From assembly GCF_005484805.1 (NCBI RefSeq), contig NZ_CP039432.1, forward strand, positions 3,658,001-3,722,000: a stretch of DNA of 64,000 nt. The letters run 5' to 3'. A program made the position numbers and the translations under genes. This document shows, in pieces, positions 36,579-45,754 of the stretch. The notes under the pieces are model-generated. The model made no database searches, was not told the DNA's origin, and saw only the letters and a list, made by a program, of their open reading frames with translations. Each line of letters starts with the position of its first letter. Within the stretch, counting starts at the first letter, position 1. This stretch comes from Rhodococcus sp. SGAir0479. Its GTDB lineage: Bacteria; Actinomycetota; Actinomycetes; Mycobacteriales; Mycobacteriaceae.

Positions 36579-37613
36579 GTGGAACTGTCCGAACATCTCG
36601 AGCCGTCCGCGCTCGGCGTCATCCAGAGCGAGGTCGAGCGACAACTGCTCGGCGGTCCGCGCCGGTACACCCGCGAACAGGTCGCCGAGGTCGCGGGAGT
36701 GCCACTCGAACGGGCCCAGAGGCTGTGGGTGTCGATGGGTTTCGCGATCGACGCGAATCCCGGCGCGGTGATGTTCACGGACGGCGACGCCGCCGCCCTG
36801 CGCGCTCTCGTCCGCTTCGTCGACGGCGGGGCTCTGGAACCGGATGCCGTGGTGGCCGCCACCCGCGCGCTCGGCCAGTCCATGTCGAGGCTCGCGGAAT
36901 GGCAGGTCGCAGTACTCAATTCCCGGCTCGCCGACCAACTGGCCGCCGCTCGCGATCACGCGGGCACTCTCGACGAGGACGCCCTGCGGACGGCGGTGGA
37001 CACTCTGACGGCGGACATGCTCCCCGTCGTCGAGGCCCTCCAGTCGTACGTGTGGCGGCGGCACCTCGCGGCGGCCACCGCGCGCCGCGCCGGCAGTGTC
37101 GGGGAGGAGACCACGCACCGGACACTCGTCGTGGGTTTCGCCGACATGGTCGGCTACACGAGCCTGACCCGTCGGATCCGGGTGGACGAGCTCAGCGCAC
37201 TGCTCGAGGAGTTCGAGTCCCGCACCACCGCCGTCATCACGCAGGGCGGCGGCTGGGTGATCAAGAACGTGGGCGACGAGGTGATGTTCGCGGCCGAACA
37301 ACCCTCGGACGCGGCGCGAATCGCCCTGGCACTGCAGTCGGCCCACCGCGAGGGGCCCGACCTGCGAGTGGGAATGGCGTTCGGCCCCGTCCTGGTTCGG
37401 TTCGGCGATCTGTTCGGCGAACCCGTCAACATCGCCGCCCGCCTGACGAGCGCCGCGCGCGCCGGAACGATTCTGGTGGGGACCGAACTGGCCGCGAGTC
37501 TCGACGACGACGACGAGCTCGCGCTCAGATCGCTGCGCCCGCTACGGGTCCGCGGCTACTCTCGTCTGCGCGCGTTCGCGCTGCGCGCACGGCGCCGGCC
37601 TGCGTCGTCGTGA
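36579..37613 (+). CDS. Class III adenylate cyclase with N-terminal regulatory domain (Rv1264/Rv2212 type)
   Basis: Makes cAMP from ATP; soluble, 344 residues, no membrane helices. The N-terminal helical domain (about 1-170), with RRYTREQVAEVAGVPLERAQRLWVSMGFA, resembles the autoinhibitory, pH-responsive domain of mycobacterial Rv1264. The cyclase domain (about 180-325) carries the metal aspartates in VGFADMVGYTSLTRR (near 189) and NVGDEVMF (near 233), and the transition-state Asn/Arg in GEPVNIAARLTSAAR. The GTG at 36579 is chosen for GAAGGGAAG about 8 bases upstream; a longer ATG frame lacks a site. Activity is likely because all key residues are present. Confidence 0.9.
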   Translation: MELSEHLEPSALGVIQSEVERQLLGGPRRYTREQVAEVAGVPLERAQRLWVSMGFAIDANPGAVMFTDGDAAALRALVRFVDGGALEPDAVVAATRALGQSMSRLAEWQVAVLNSRLADQLAAARDHAGTLDEDALRTAVDTLTADMLPVVEALQSYVWRRHLAAATARRAGSVGEETTHRTLVVGFADMVGYTSLTRRIRVDELSALLEEFESRTTAVITQGGGWVIKNVGDEVMFAAEQPSDAARIALALQSAHREGPDLRVGMAFGPVLVRFGDLFGEPVNIAARLTSAARAGTILVGTELAASLDDDDELALRSLRPLRVRGYSRLRAFALRARRRPASS

Positions 37614-37620
37614 GTGTGAG

Positions 37621-37725
37621 TCAGCTGCCGTTCGGCAGGCTGCCCGGAGGGATCTGGTAGCCGCTGCTGCCGGCGGAGCCGGAACCGACCAGCGCAAGGA
37701 TCCAGTTGAGTGCATTCGTGATCAT
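37621..37725 (-). CDS. Small hydrophobic peptide (34 aa)
   Basis: Not recognised. The product is MITNALNWILALVGSGSAGS followed by SGYQIPPGSLPNGS: one short hydrophobic helix and a Ser/Gly/Pro tail, with no charge except the termini. The ATG at 37725 has AGGAAGGG about 6 bases upstream, better than many larger genes here. It sits between the adenylate cyclase stop (7 bases away, opposite strand) and a TetR gene on its own strand. It is the third tiny hydrophobic gene in the window; the family is unknown to me. Confidence 0.55.
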   Translation of the reverse strand: MITNALNWILALVGSGSAGSSGYQIPPGSLPNGS

Positions 37726-37761
37726 CGGTGCCCTTCCTGAAGACGTTCGATCCGCCCCGAC

Positions 37762-38475
37762 TCAGGCCACCGTACCGTCGACCGCCGCGGCTGTCCGATC
37801 CTCCCCGGAATCCTCGCCTCCCGAGTCCGCCGCCCGGGCGGCCAGGAAGTCGTCGACGATCCGCACGCACGCCTCCGGGCCCAGCGGGGCCAGCGTGGCC
37901 AGCCGGGTGAAGACGAGCGGGCCCATCAGCTGCGCCAACGCGAGGTCGTAATCGAAGTCGCCGAGCTGAGCGCGGGCCGCCTCCGATCCCAGGACGTGGT
38001 CGAACGCCGCGCGGTACTGCACGACGACGTGCTCGCGCAGCGAACGCAACTCCGGCTTGTCCGGGCCGGGCGCACCGGCGGTCTCGAGCTCGGAGGCGCT
38101 GGAATAACCGTCGAGCGACGGACCCATTCCCATCCAGCACAGTGCGGTGATGTGCATGGGCGCTTCCTCGATCATCCGCGCCTGACCGGTCAGCAATTCG
38201 ATCAGCTGCTCGCGCAGATCGCCCGCCGCCGACACCTCGGGGGCCGGTGGGACCAGGCGCCCGAACGCTGCGGCGACCAGTTCGGTACCGCTGTCGAAGT
38301 GCCGGTACAACGTCGCGCGGGCGACCTTGGCGAGTTTCGTGACGGCATCGATCGTGACAGCCTCGGTGCCGCCCTTGGCGAGCAGAGTCGCGGCCGCGTC
38401 GAGCAACCGCGCACGTGAGCGCGCCTTTCGGGGATCCTGCTCCGGTTCGGTGGCGCCGACCGCGTCAGTACCCAT
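37762..38475 (-). CDS. TetR-family regulator of the adjacent efflux pump
   Basis: Predicted repressor of 237 residues. The helix-turn-helix covers about residues 20-66: ARSRARLLDAAATLLAKGG, then VTIDAVTKLAKVARATLYRHFDSG. The C-terminal ligand domain ends in an acidic tail. It is divergent from the QacA-type pump gene 71 bases away, with a symmetric GTAGGT/ACCTAC site between. This matches LfrR-LfrA-type pairs in mycobacteria in arrangement. Substrate drugs of the pump are the probable inducers (inference). Confidence 0.88.
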   Translation of the reverse strand: MGTDAVGATEPEQDPRKARSRARLLDAAATLLAKGGTEAVTIDAVTKLAKVARATLYRHFDSGTELVAAAFGRLVPPAPEVSAAGDLREQLIELLTGQARMIEEAPMHITALCWMGMGPSLDGYSSASELETAGAPGPDKPELRSLREHVVVQYRAAFDHVLGSEAARAQLGDFDYDLALAQLMGPLVFTRLATLAPLGPEACVRIVDDFLAARAADSGGEDSGEDRTAAAVDGTVA

Positions 38476-38497
38476 CCGTGATCACCTCTTGTGGACT

Positions 38498-38511
38498 GTA
38501 GGTTCACCTAC
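38498..38511. promoter_or_regulatory. Operator between TetR and efflux pump genes
   Basis: GTAGGTTCACCTAC has perfect 6-bp arms around TC and lies midway between the divergent starts at 38475 and 38547, so one site could control both genes. Confidence 0.65.
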
Positions 38512-38546
38512 GATACTGACAGTCTTGTTTCCTACGGGGAGGTCAC

Positions 38547-40112
38547 ATGGCTGGAAAGTACACCCGAACAGCCGACCGGATGACCTGGGGCCAGATCTGG
38601 ACGCTCACCGTCGCCTGCGCGGCCGTCGCGTTGGTCGTGGCGGCGATGGCGGCCCTGAACACCGCGCTGGCCGACCTCGCCCGTGACACCGGGGCCACGC
38701 AGTCGCAGCTGACGTGGATCGTCGACGGGTACACGCTCACCCTCGCGTGCCTGCTGCTGCCGTCCGGCGCGCTCGGCGACCGGTACGGCCGCCGGGGACT
38801 GCTCGTGATCGGGCTGCTGCTGTTCGGCCTGGCATCGGCGTCGCCGATCCTCTTCGACGCTCCGACGCAGATCATCGGGGCCCGCGCCGTCACCGGCGTG
38901 GGTGCGGCGTTCGTGATGCCGGCGACCCTGTCGATCCTCACCGCGAGCTTCCCGGCCCGCCAGCGTGCCCGCGCGGTCGGGATCTGGTCCGGGGTGGCCG
39001 GTTCGGGTGGCATCGCCGGCCTCCTGGGATCGGGTCTCCTGCTCGAGCAGTGGACGTGGCACGCGATCTTCATCGGCCTGGCCGGGGTGTCCGCCGTGTT
39101 GTTCGTGCTGACCTTCACGATCCCGTCGTCGCGCGACGACACCCCCTCGCCGTTCGACGTCCGGGGCGCCGTGCTGAGCGCCACCGCGATCGGCGTGTTC
39201 GTACTGGGCATCATCGAAGCGCCACAGCGGGGTTGGCTCGACCCGTGGGTGCTGGCCGCGATCGTCGGCGGTCTCGCCGCGGGCGCGGTGTTCGCGGTGG
39301 TGGAAGCGCGCACCGCGCATCCCCTCCTGGACGTACGCCTGTTCCGCAACCGCACGTTCGGGGTCGGGGCGACGTCGCTGCTGCTGCAGTTCCTCGCGAC
39401 GTTCGGGCTGTTCTTCCTGATCGTGCAGCACCTGCAGCTGGTGCTCGGCTACTCGCCGCTCCAGTCCGCGCTCGCGCTGGCACCGATCGCGGTGGTGGTG
39501 ATCGGTCTGTCCGTCGCGGCGCCGTGGCTCATCCCGCGCATCGGGCTGCGCATCCTGACGTGCGTCGGCCTCGCCGTCCTCGGCGTCGCGTTGGCGATGA
39601 TCGGGCAGCTCGACGCGGGCAGCTCGTACCGCGATGTCGCCGTCCCACTGGTGATCGCGTCGATCGGGCTCGGTCTGTGCACCGCGCCGGCGACCACCGC
39701 CATCGTGCAGAACACGCCGACCGCGAAACAGGGTGTGGCGTCGGCCGTCAACGACGCCACCCGCGAGATCGGGGCGGCGATCGGCGTCGCCCTCGCCGGC
39801 AGCGTGCTGGCCGCCGGCTACGGGCGGAACATCCAGCCCGCGGTCGACGCGGTTCCGGACGCGGCGAAGCAGCCGGTGAGCGACTCCCTCGCCGCAGCGC
39901 TCGAGGTGTCGAAGGCGGCCGGCCCGCAGGGCGGTCAGCTCGCCGACTTCGCCAAGGACGCGTTTCTGCACGGCATGCAGGAGGCATCGACAGTCCTGGC
40001 CGGGATCATGCTCGTCACCGCCGTCGTGCTCGGATTCTGGGCCCCCGGCGGGCGCGGGATCGCCGCGATCGCCGAGGAGCCCGCGCCGCCCACGTTGGCC
40101 GACGTGGACTGA
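38547..40112 (+). CDS. DHA2-family multidrug efflux transporter (QacA/LfrA type)
   Basis: Drug:proton antiporter of 521 residues with about 14 membrane segments. It has the DHA2 motif MAALNTALADLARDTGATQSQLTWIVDGYTL in pieces typical of QacA, motif A SGALGDRYGRRGLLVIG and motif C GVAGSGGIAGLLGSGLL. A long periplasmic loop lies between the last two helices (about residues 430-480), as in QacA. The ATG at 38547 has GGGGAGG about 6 bases upstream. The adjacent TetR gene and operator indicate inducible expression. It converges with the second ABC operon with only 5 bases between. Confidence 0.92.
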   Translation: MAGKYTRTADRMTWGQIWTLTVACAAVALVVAAMAALNTALADLARDTGATQSQLTWIVDGYTLTLACLLLPSGALGDRYGRRGLLVIGLLLFGLASASPILFDAPTQIIGARAVTGVGAAFVMPATLSILTASFPARQRARAVGIWSGVAGSGGIAGLLGSGLLLEQWTWHAIFIGLAGVSAVLFVLTFTIPSSRDDTPSPFDVRGAVLSATAIGVFVLGIIEAPQRGWLDPWVLAAIVGGLAAGAVFAVVEARTAHPLLDVRLFRNRTFGVGATSLLLQFLATFGLFFLIVQHLQLVLGYSPLQSALALAPIAVVVIGLSVAAPWLIPRIGLRILTCVGLAVLGVALAMIGQLDAGSSYRDVAVPLVIASIGLGLCTAPATTAIVQNTPTAKQGVASAVNDATREIGAAIGVALAGSVLAAGYGRNIQPAVDAVPDAAKQPVSDSLAAALEVSKAAGPQGGQLADFAKDAFLHGMQEASTVLAGIMLVTAVVLGFWAPGGRGIAAIAEEPAPPTLADVD

Positions 40113-40117
40113 GCCGG

Positions 40118-40924
40118 TCAGCGGTGCCGGGCCGCCCGCGGAACGGGCACGGGGACCGCATCGAGGAGTTGACGGGTGTAGTCCTCGCGGGGGGAGTTGT
40201 AGATCTGGTCGACGGTGCCGGTCTCCACGACCTCACCGGACTTCATGACCATCACCCGGTCGGCGATGACCTCGATGAGCGCGAGGTCGTGGCACACGAA
40301 CAGATACGCCAGCCCGAGCTCCTCCTGCAGGTCCCGCAGCAGGTTGAGCACCTGCGCCCGAACCGAGACGTCCAGCGCGGCCACGGGTTCGTCGCACACG
40401 ATCATCTTCGGCTCGAGGGTGAGGGCGCGGGCGATCGCGACGCGCTGCAGCTGACCGCCGGACAGTTCGGCCGGGTACCGGCCGAGGTATCGCGTGCCGA
40501 TACCGACCTTGTCCAGCAGTTCCCGTGCGCGGGCGCGACGGGCGGCCCGATCGAGATCGGTGTGCACGATCAGGGGCTCGATGACGGCGTCGACCACGGT
40601 CATGCGCGGATCGAGCGACGAGTGCGGATCCTGGAAGATCATCTGCATTCGTCGACGCATCTGCCGCAGCCCGGCGGGCTTCGCGGCCCGCACGTCCTCA
40701 CCGTCGAAACCGATCGTGCCCGTGTCGGGTTCGATCAGCCGTAACACCATTCGCCCGACCGTCGACTTCCCGGCCCCGGACTCGCCGACCACCGCGAGGC
40801 ATTCGCCGGCATCGAGAGTGAACGAGACGTCCCGGACCGCGTGCGTCCAGCCGGTGCGGCGGCCCAGCAGGTCTCGGCGGGTGGAGAACGACTTCGTCAG
40901 ATTCGCGGCCTCGAGCAGGCTCAT
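40118..40924 (-). CDS. Second peptide ABC importer, ATPase of DppF/OppF type
   Basis: ATPase of 268 residues. Walker A GESGAGKST, Q-loop MQMIFQDPHSSLDPR, signature LSGGQLQRV, Walker B MIVCDEPVAALD. It lacks the usual cysteine-rich C-terminal oligopeptide extension, ending shortly after YTRQLLDAVPVPVP, so it is shorter than the equivalent subunit at 14038. The ATG at 40924 overlaps the stop of the preceding ATPase gene (ATGA). Last gene of the second Dpp/Opp operon. Confidence 0.92.
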   Translation of the reverse strand: MSLLEAANLTKSFSTRRDLLGRRTGWTHAVRDVSFTLDAGECLAVVGESGAGKSTVGRMVLRLIEPDTGTIGFDGEDVRAAKPAGLRQMRRRMQMIFQDPHSSLDPRMTVVDAVIEPLIVHTDLDRAARRARARELLDKVGIGTRYLGRYPAELSGGQLQRVAIARALTLEPKMIVCDEPVAALDVSVRAQVLNLLRDLQEELGLAYLFVCHDLALIEVIADRVMVMKSGEVVETGTVDQIYNSPREDYTRQLLDAVPVPVPRAARHR

Positions 40925-41976
40925 GACGCGCTCACTCCTTCCAGATGCAGATCGGCCGCACGCAGACACCGCACGCTGCGGCCGGTACTCGTCTCGGCCA
41001 GGACGGGATGGTCGACGTCACAGAGCCCGGCGCGGGCGTGAGTGCAGCGGTCGTGGAAGTGGCACCCGGCGGGCCACTCACCGGCCGCAGGAATGCGTCC
41101 CGGGATCGCGGTCAACCGCCGGTCGGCGGACAGGCCCGGCCGCGGGATCGAGGCGAGCAACCCGGACGTGTACGGGTGCCCGGGCGAGAAGAAGACCTCG
41201 TCGGCGCGGCCGTCCTCGATGACTTCCCCGGCGTACATGACCACCACCCGCTCGCACAGTTCGGCGACCACCCCGAGGTCGTGGGTGACGAACAGCAGCG
41301 AGATGCCTGTCTGCTCCTGCAGGTCCCGCAACAGCTGCAGGATCGTCTCCTGCACCGTGACGTCGAGCGCGGTGGTCGGCTCGTCGGCGATCAGCAACCG
41401 CGGGTTGCACGCCATCACCATCGCGATCATCACTCGCTGGCACATGCCGCCGCTGAATGCGTGTGGGTACTCGCGCACCCGGTCCGCGGCCCGCGGGATC
41501 TGCACCAGTTCGAGCATCTCCACCGCTCGCGCCATCGCGGCCTTGCGGTCGAGGCCGAGGTGTCGGCGCACGGATTCGGCGATCTGGTCGCCGACCGTGT
41601 AGGCCGGGTTGAGGCTACGGATGGGCTGCTGGAAGATCATTCCCATTCCGGTGCCGCGCAGGTCCCGCCACTGCTTGGCCGGCAGCTGTGTGAGGTTCCG
41701 CCCGTCGAATTCGACGCTGCCGCGGGCGATCCGACCACCGGTGTCGGGCGTCAGGCCCATCACCGCCAGCGACGACACCGTCTTTCCGGAGCCGGATTCG
41801 CCCACCAGCGCGACCGATTCGCCGGCCGCCACGTCGAACGAGACGCCGTCGACGGCGGTCACCCAGTCCTTGCGCCCGGCCGGGAACTGCACCGTCAGAT
41901 CCCGCACTCGCAGCAGCGGTTCGCCCGGCCGGGCACCGGTGCCGTCGGGGCGGACGAGCGTGTCAGTTGCTGCCAT
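40921..41976 (-). CDS. Second peptide ABC importer, ATPase of DppD/OppD type
   Basis: ATPase of 351 residues. Walker A GESGSGKTV, Q-loop MIFQQPIRSLNPAY, signature FSGGMCQRV, Walker [13 protein letters not shown]; the C-terminal domain has the cysteine pair CHFHDRCTHARAGLC. Two departures from consensus are visible: QQP for QDP after the Q-loop and F for L in the signature. The start at 41976 lies inside the end of the upstream permease gene (14-base overlap), and the stop overlaps the next ATPase. Confidence 0.92.
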   Translation of the reverse strand: MAATDTLVRPDGTGARPGEPLLRVRDLTVQFPAGRKDWVTAVDGVSFDVAAGESVALVGESGSGKTVSSLAVMGLTPDTGGRIARGSVEFDGRNLTQLPAKQWRDLRGTGMGMIFQQPIRSLNPAYTVGDQIAESVRRHLGLDRKAAMARAVEMLELVQIPRAADRVREYPHAFSGGMCQRVMIAMVMACNPRLLIADEPTTALDVTVQETILQLLRDLQEQTGISLLFVTHDLGVVAELCERVVVMYAGEVIEDGRADEVFFSPGHPYTSGLLASIPRPGLSADRRLTAIPGRIPAAGEWPAGCHFHDRCTHARAGLCDVDHPVLAETSTGRSVRCLRAADLHLEGVSAS

Positions 41977-42850
41977 TGCGACTCCTCGTCAAGGATCGGC
42001 GAATCCCGTCGCCGAGATACGTGAACGCCAGCACGGTCAGGAAGATCATCACACCGGGCGGCCACACCAGATACGGCGCCAGCTGCATGTTGGACGCCGC
42101 GGTCGAGAGCATCGAACCCCAGCTCGCGGCCGGCGCCTTGGCGCCCAGCCCCAGGAAGCTCAGGCTCGCCTCCGCCGCGACCGCCGTGCCCAGCGACACC
42201 GAGATGACCAGCACGATGGGCGGCATCACGTTGGGCAGGATGTGCCGCACGATCGTGCGGGACGTGGTGCACCCCAAGGCCACCGAGGCCTCGATGTAGG
42301 TGTCCCCGCGCACGTCCATCGTCGACGCCCGCGCCACCCGGTAGAACCGCGGCGCCATCACCAGACCCACGGCCAGCATCGCATTGGTGATGCCCGAGCC
42401 GAGCACCGCCACGATCGTGATCGCCAGCACCAGGGCCGGCGCGCTCATCAACGCGTCCATGATCCGGGTCAGGATCGTGTCCACCCAGCCGCCGCGATAG
42501 CCGGCGATCACGCCCAGTGGCAGACCCAGCACCAACGCGAGCGCGACCGCCTGCAGCGACGCCTGCAACGAGATCCGCGACCCGTAGATCAACCGGCTCA
42601 ACACGTCCCGGCCGTAGTCGTCGGTCCCGAGCCAGTGCGCCGATGACGGCGCCTGCAGCCGGTTCACCACGTCCTGCGCGTACGGGTCGTAGGGCGCGAT
42701 CACCGGCGCGAAGATCGCCGTCACCACCAGCAGCAGCACGAACGCCCCGGCGATCACCGTCACCGGTCGCCGCCGCGCGAAGCCCCACACTCGCCCGGCG
42801 GTCCCGGGCACGCGCTCCGGCGCGGTGTCGGAAGGCAGAGTGTTCGTCAT
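41963..42850 (-). CDS. Second peptide ABC importer, permease of DppC type
   Basis: Inner-membrane permease of 295 residues. HWLGTDDYGRDVLSRLIYGSR follows the first membrane helix, the EAA loop is DTYIEASVALGCTTSRTIVRHILPN, and the end has AAEASLSFLGLGAKAPAASWG, all typical of DppC. The ATG at 42850 overlaps the upstream permease stop by four bases. Unlike the DppC-type protein at 16097, it has the normal short N terminus. Confidence 0.92.
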   Translation of the reverse strand: MTNTLPSDTAPERVPGTAGRVWGFARRRPVTVIAGAFVLLLVVTAIFAPVIAPYDPYAQDVVNRLQAPSSAHWLGTDDYGRDVLSRLIYGSRISLQASLQAVALALVLGLPLGVIAGYRGGWVDTILTRIMDALMSAPALVLAITIVAVLGSGITNAMLAVGLVMAPRFYRVARASTMDVRGDTYIEASVALGCTTSRTIVRHILPNVMPPIVLVISVSLGTAVAAEASLSFLGLGAKAPAASWGSMLSTAASNMQLAPYLVWPPGVMIFLTVLAFTYLGDGIRRSLTRSRNGSN

Positions 42851-43788
42851 GCGCGCACCTTCGGGTTGAAGTAGCCGTACGAGATGTCGACCAGCAGATT
42901 CACGATCACCACCACGCAGGTGGTGAACAGCACGAACCCGAGCAGCACCGGCACGTCGTGGTTCTGCACGCTGTTGACCGCGAGGCTGCCCATCCCCGGC
43001 ATGCTGTAGATGATCTCGATCGTCACCGCCCCGCCGAGCACCTCGGCGACCCGGAATCCGAGCACCGTCACCACCGGGATGCACGCGTTCTTGAGTCCGT
43101 GCTTGAGGACCACACTGGCCTGCCCCAGCCCCCGCGCCTTCGCGTTGAGGATGTAGTCACTGCCCATCACCTGGCCCAGGGCCGACCGCAACTGCAGTGT
43201 CACCTCCGCGGCCGGCAGCAGTGCCAGCGCCACGCCCGGCAGCACCAGGTGCTGGAACCACGGCACCACCCCGTCCGAGAGCGGGACGTATCCGAAGGCC
43301 GGGAAGATCTGGTTCGACACCGCGAACAGCGACACCAGGACCAGACCGAACCAGAACGCCGGAATGGCGATCGCGACCGACGCGATGACGTTGATCGCCC
43401 GGTCCACCACGCCGCCGGGGCGCAACGACCCCAGCACACCGAGGACCACACCGACGACTACGGCCACGACCATCGCGAACCCGACCAGCGACAGCGTCGT
43501 CGCCATCCGGCGCAGCAGCAGTTCGGCCACCGACTGGTCCGACAGCAGCGACACTCCGAGATCGCCCCGCAGCACGCCCCCGACCCAGTCCAGGTACCGC
43601 ACGAACACGTTCTGATCCAGATTCAGGGTGGCGCGCAGCTGGGCGAGCCGCTCCGGTGTCGGGTCCTCGCCCGCCAGGATGACCGCCGGATCACCCGGCG
43701 CCAGATCGATCAACAGGAATATCCCCAACGGCACGATCAGCAGCAGCGGAATCGCCGCCAGCAACCGCCTACCGGCATAACGCAACAT
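42847..43788 (-). CDS. Second peptide ABC importer, permease of DppB type
   Basis: Inner-membrane permease of 313 residues. The N-terminal helix is followed by LAPGDPAVILAGEDPTPERLAQLRATL, and the EAA loop is SDYILNAKARGLGQASVVLKHGLKN. The DppB end motif IEIIYSMPGMGSLAVNSVQNHD is present. It starts 39 bases after the binding-protein gene and is coupled to the DppC-type gene. Confidence 0.92.
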   Translation of the reverse strand: MLRYAGRRLLAAIPLLLIVPLGIFLLIDLAPGDPAVILAGEDPTPERLAQLRATLNLDQNVFVRYLDWVGGVLRGDLGVSLLSDQSVAELLLRRMATTLSLVGFAMVVAVVVGVVLGVLGSLRPGGVVDRAINVIASVAIAIPAFWFGLVLVSLFAVSNQIFPAFGYVPLSDGVVPWFQHLVLPGVALALLPAAEVTLQLRSALGQVMGSDYILNAKARGLGQASVVLKHGLKNACIPVVTVLGFRVAEVLGGAVTIEIIYSMPGMGSLAVNSVQNHDVPVLLGFVLFTTCVVVIVNLLVDISYGYFNPKVRA

Positions 43789-43827
43789 GGTTGCCCCTCA
43801 ACAGGTGTCGGTGACCGAACGTGACTG

Positions 43828-45402
43828 TTACTTGGTCATGCCCACGTGCCGCACGTCGAAGATGCCCAGGTTGACCCACGGCATGTCCTCGGTGCCGGTC
43901 ACCTTCGCAGTCGAGACCGTGGCGTTGGTCTGGTTGCAGATCGGCACGAACATCGCTTCCTTCAACGTCAGATCCCAGATCTGGTTGTACAGCGGGGCCC
44001 GCTCGTCCTGCGACAGCGTCGGATTCGCGGCCTTCGTCGCCAGCTCCTTGATCTGCGCGTTGTCGCCCGCCAGTCCGTACGCCCCTGTCAAGAAGTAGCT
44101 CACCGTCTCGGCCGGATCGACCTTGGGGCTGAAGCTGTTGGCGACCATCGACTGGAAATCGCCCGCGATGTAGCGCGGTTCGTTCTGCGTGTTCGGCACG
44201 GGGTTCAGTTCCGCGTCGATCCCGGCCTGCGACAGCGCCGACTGGATGACGTTGGCGGACTTCTCCGTGTTGGTGCCCGCGGCGAACGTCAGCGTGACCT
44301 TGGCGCCCCCGGCGGACTGCACCAGGCTCTTCGCCTTGTCCAGATCGAACGTGTACGGGTACTGGTAGGACGCGTCCGCCGACCAGTCGCCTGCGGGGTA
44401 GAGCTGACGGTTGGGCGTGCAGGTGCCCGAGAACAGCGCGCTGATCGCTTCCGGATCGATCGCCGACGCCACCGCCTGCCGCACCTCCGGCTTGGCCAGG
44501 TCTCCCTGCGGACGCATGTACACCCCGAGGACGTTGCGGAAGGAGTCCTCGTCGACCGAGAGCGCGCCGCTCTTCGCCAGCGTCTGCGCCTCGACGACCT
44601 CGTTGGCCGAGCTCACCCAACTCAGGTCCGTCGCACCGGTCTTCAAGCCGTTGAGGCGGGTGCTGGCGTCGGCGACCGCGGTGAACTCGATACCGGCGAG
44701 TTTGCCGGCCTCCGGGTCCCAGTTGGTTCCTTCGGCCCGCGCGAGCGTGACGGACTCCTCGGGGACGTAGGCCGTGACGACGTACGCGCCGGAGCCGGCC
44801 TGCCCCGGATCGTTGCGCAGGTCGGCACCCGCGGCGATGGCCTTGGGGCTGACCATCATTCCCACGTTGGAACTGAAGACACCCGGCAGTTCCACCCCGG
44901 TTCCGGGGGCGAGCTGCAGGCGCACGGTGTGGTCGTCGACGGTCTCGACGTTCGTGACGTTCTTCAGGGCCGCGACGACGGTGCTGCCCTCCATCGTCTT
45001 GCCACGCTGAATGTTCGCTGCCACCGCCGCAGCATCGAACGGCGCACCGTCGTGGAAGGTCACGCCCTCGCGCAGCTTCAACTCGAGGTACGAACCGTCC
45101 GGAGCGAACTCCCACGACTCGGCCAGGCCCGGCTGCAGCTTCCCGTCCGCATCCACCACCGTCAGACGATCGAAAACCGGAGTGAGGTAACCCCATCCGC
45201 CGTAGCTCGTCTGCAGGTAGGGGTCGAGATTGCGAGTGGGCGCGCTCGCCGTGACGCGCAGCACCGCCGCCGAATCGAGTTCACCCGCACCGCCTCCCGA
45301 CGTCGGCGTCGAGGACGCCCCACCGCCACACGCCGCCAGTACGGTTGCGGCCGCCGCGAGTACGGCGAGGTTCCTCGAACCTCGAATCCACTTGTCCCGC
45401 AT
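43828..45402 (-). CDS. Second peptide ABC importer, substrate-binding lipoprotein
   Basis: Family-5 solute-binding lipoprotein of 524 residues; lipobox ends at Cys25 (LAAC). Family segments include LKLREGVTFHDGAPFDAAAVAANI, DAGVVAA-like spacing and KAKSLVQSAGGAKVTLTF. It is only distantly like the two binding proteins at 18215 and 22898, so it probably has a different ligand. It is the first gene of a complete five-gene importer operon. No hydrolase or regulator is linked closely, so the substrate is open. Confidence 0.91.
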   Translation of the reverse strand: MRDKWIRGSRNLAVLAAAATVLAACGGGASSTPTSGGGAGELDSAAVLRVTASAPTRNLDPYLQTSYGGWGYLTPVFDRLTVVDADGKLQPGLAESWEFAPDGSYLELKLREGVTFHDGAPFDAAAVAANIQRGKTMEGSTVVAALKNVTNVETVDDHTVRLQLAPGTGVELPGVFSSNVGMMVSPKAIAAGADLRNDPGQAGSGAYVVTAYVPEESVTLARAEGTNWDPEAGKLAGIEFTAVADASTRLNGLKTGATDLSWVSSANEVVEAQTLAKSGALSVDEDSFRNVLGVYMRPQGDLAKPEVRQAVASAIDPEAISALFSGTCTPNRQLYPAGDWSADASYQYPYTFDLDKAKSLVQSAGGAKVTLTFAAGTNTEKSANVIQSALSQAGIDAELNPVPNTQNEPRYIAGDFQSMVANSFSPKVDPAETVSYFLTGAYGLAGDNAQIKELATKAANPTLSQDERAPLYNQIWDLTLKEAMFVPICNQTNATVSTAKVTGTEDMPWVNLGIFDVRHVGMTK

Positions 45403-45663
45403 TGATGTCCTCCTGCATATCCATGACGGACCGGACGGTGCCGATCGGGGCGTCGACGGTGAGTGCTCGTGACCCGCGGATCACGCCGCCCGCATCGAGA
45501 AGGACGGCGCACCGGGGCCGGTACAGACCTCGGGCACGTCTGCCCGAACACACTGTGGCGATCAAGTGGCCGGCGCGGATCGGCGCAGCGATCTCGTGTC
45601 GCCGGCGAGACCGACCATATCAGCTCATTGCCGACAATGTGTGGCGTACTTCACTGTCGTATA

Positions 45664-45681
45664 GCCGTTTTCGTAAACGGC
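45664..45681. terminator. Short hairpin
   Basis: Perfect GCCGTTT / AAACGGC stem with loop TCGT, 20 bases beyond the main terminator of the catabolic operon; probably a back-up terminator. Confidence 0.5.
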
Positions 45682-45700
45682 GGGCCCGGTGGAACGCACG

Positions 45701-45736
45701 ACGGGGAGGGCGCTGCGTCGGCAGCGCCCTCCCCGT
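45701..45736 (-). terminator. Terminator of the catabolic operon
   Basis: Perfect 16-bp stem ACGGGGAGGGCGCTGC / GCAGCGCCCTCCCCGT with loop GTCG, 18 bases after the acyl-CoA synthetase stop. Confidence 0.85.
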
Positions 45737-45754
45737 GACGTAACGGTCGGCGGA

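Larger units (their letters stand above)
45403..45754. other. 352-base intergenic region between ABC operon and acyl-CoA synthetase
   Basis: No gene is evident. The right end holds two hairpins (45664-45681 and 45701-45736) that end the minus-strand catabolic operon. The left part must contain the promoter of the ABC operon, but I could not pick convincing -35/-10 boxes. Confidence 0.6.
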
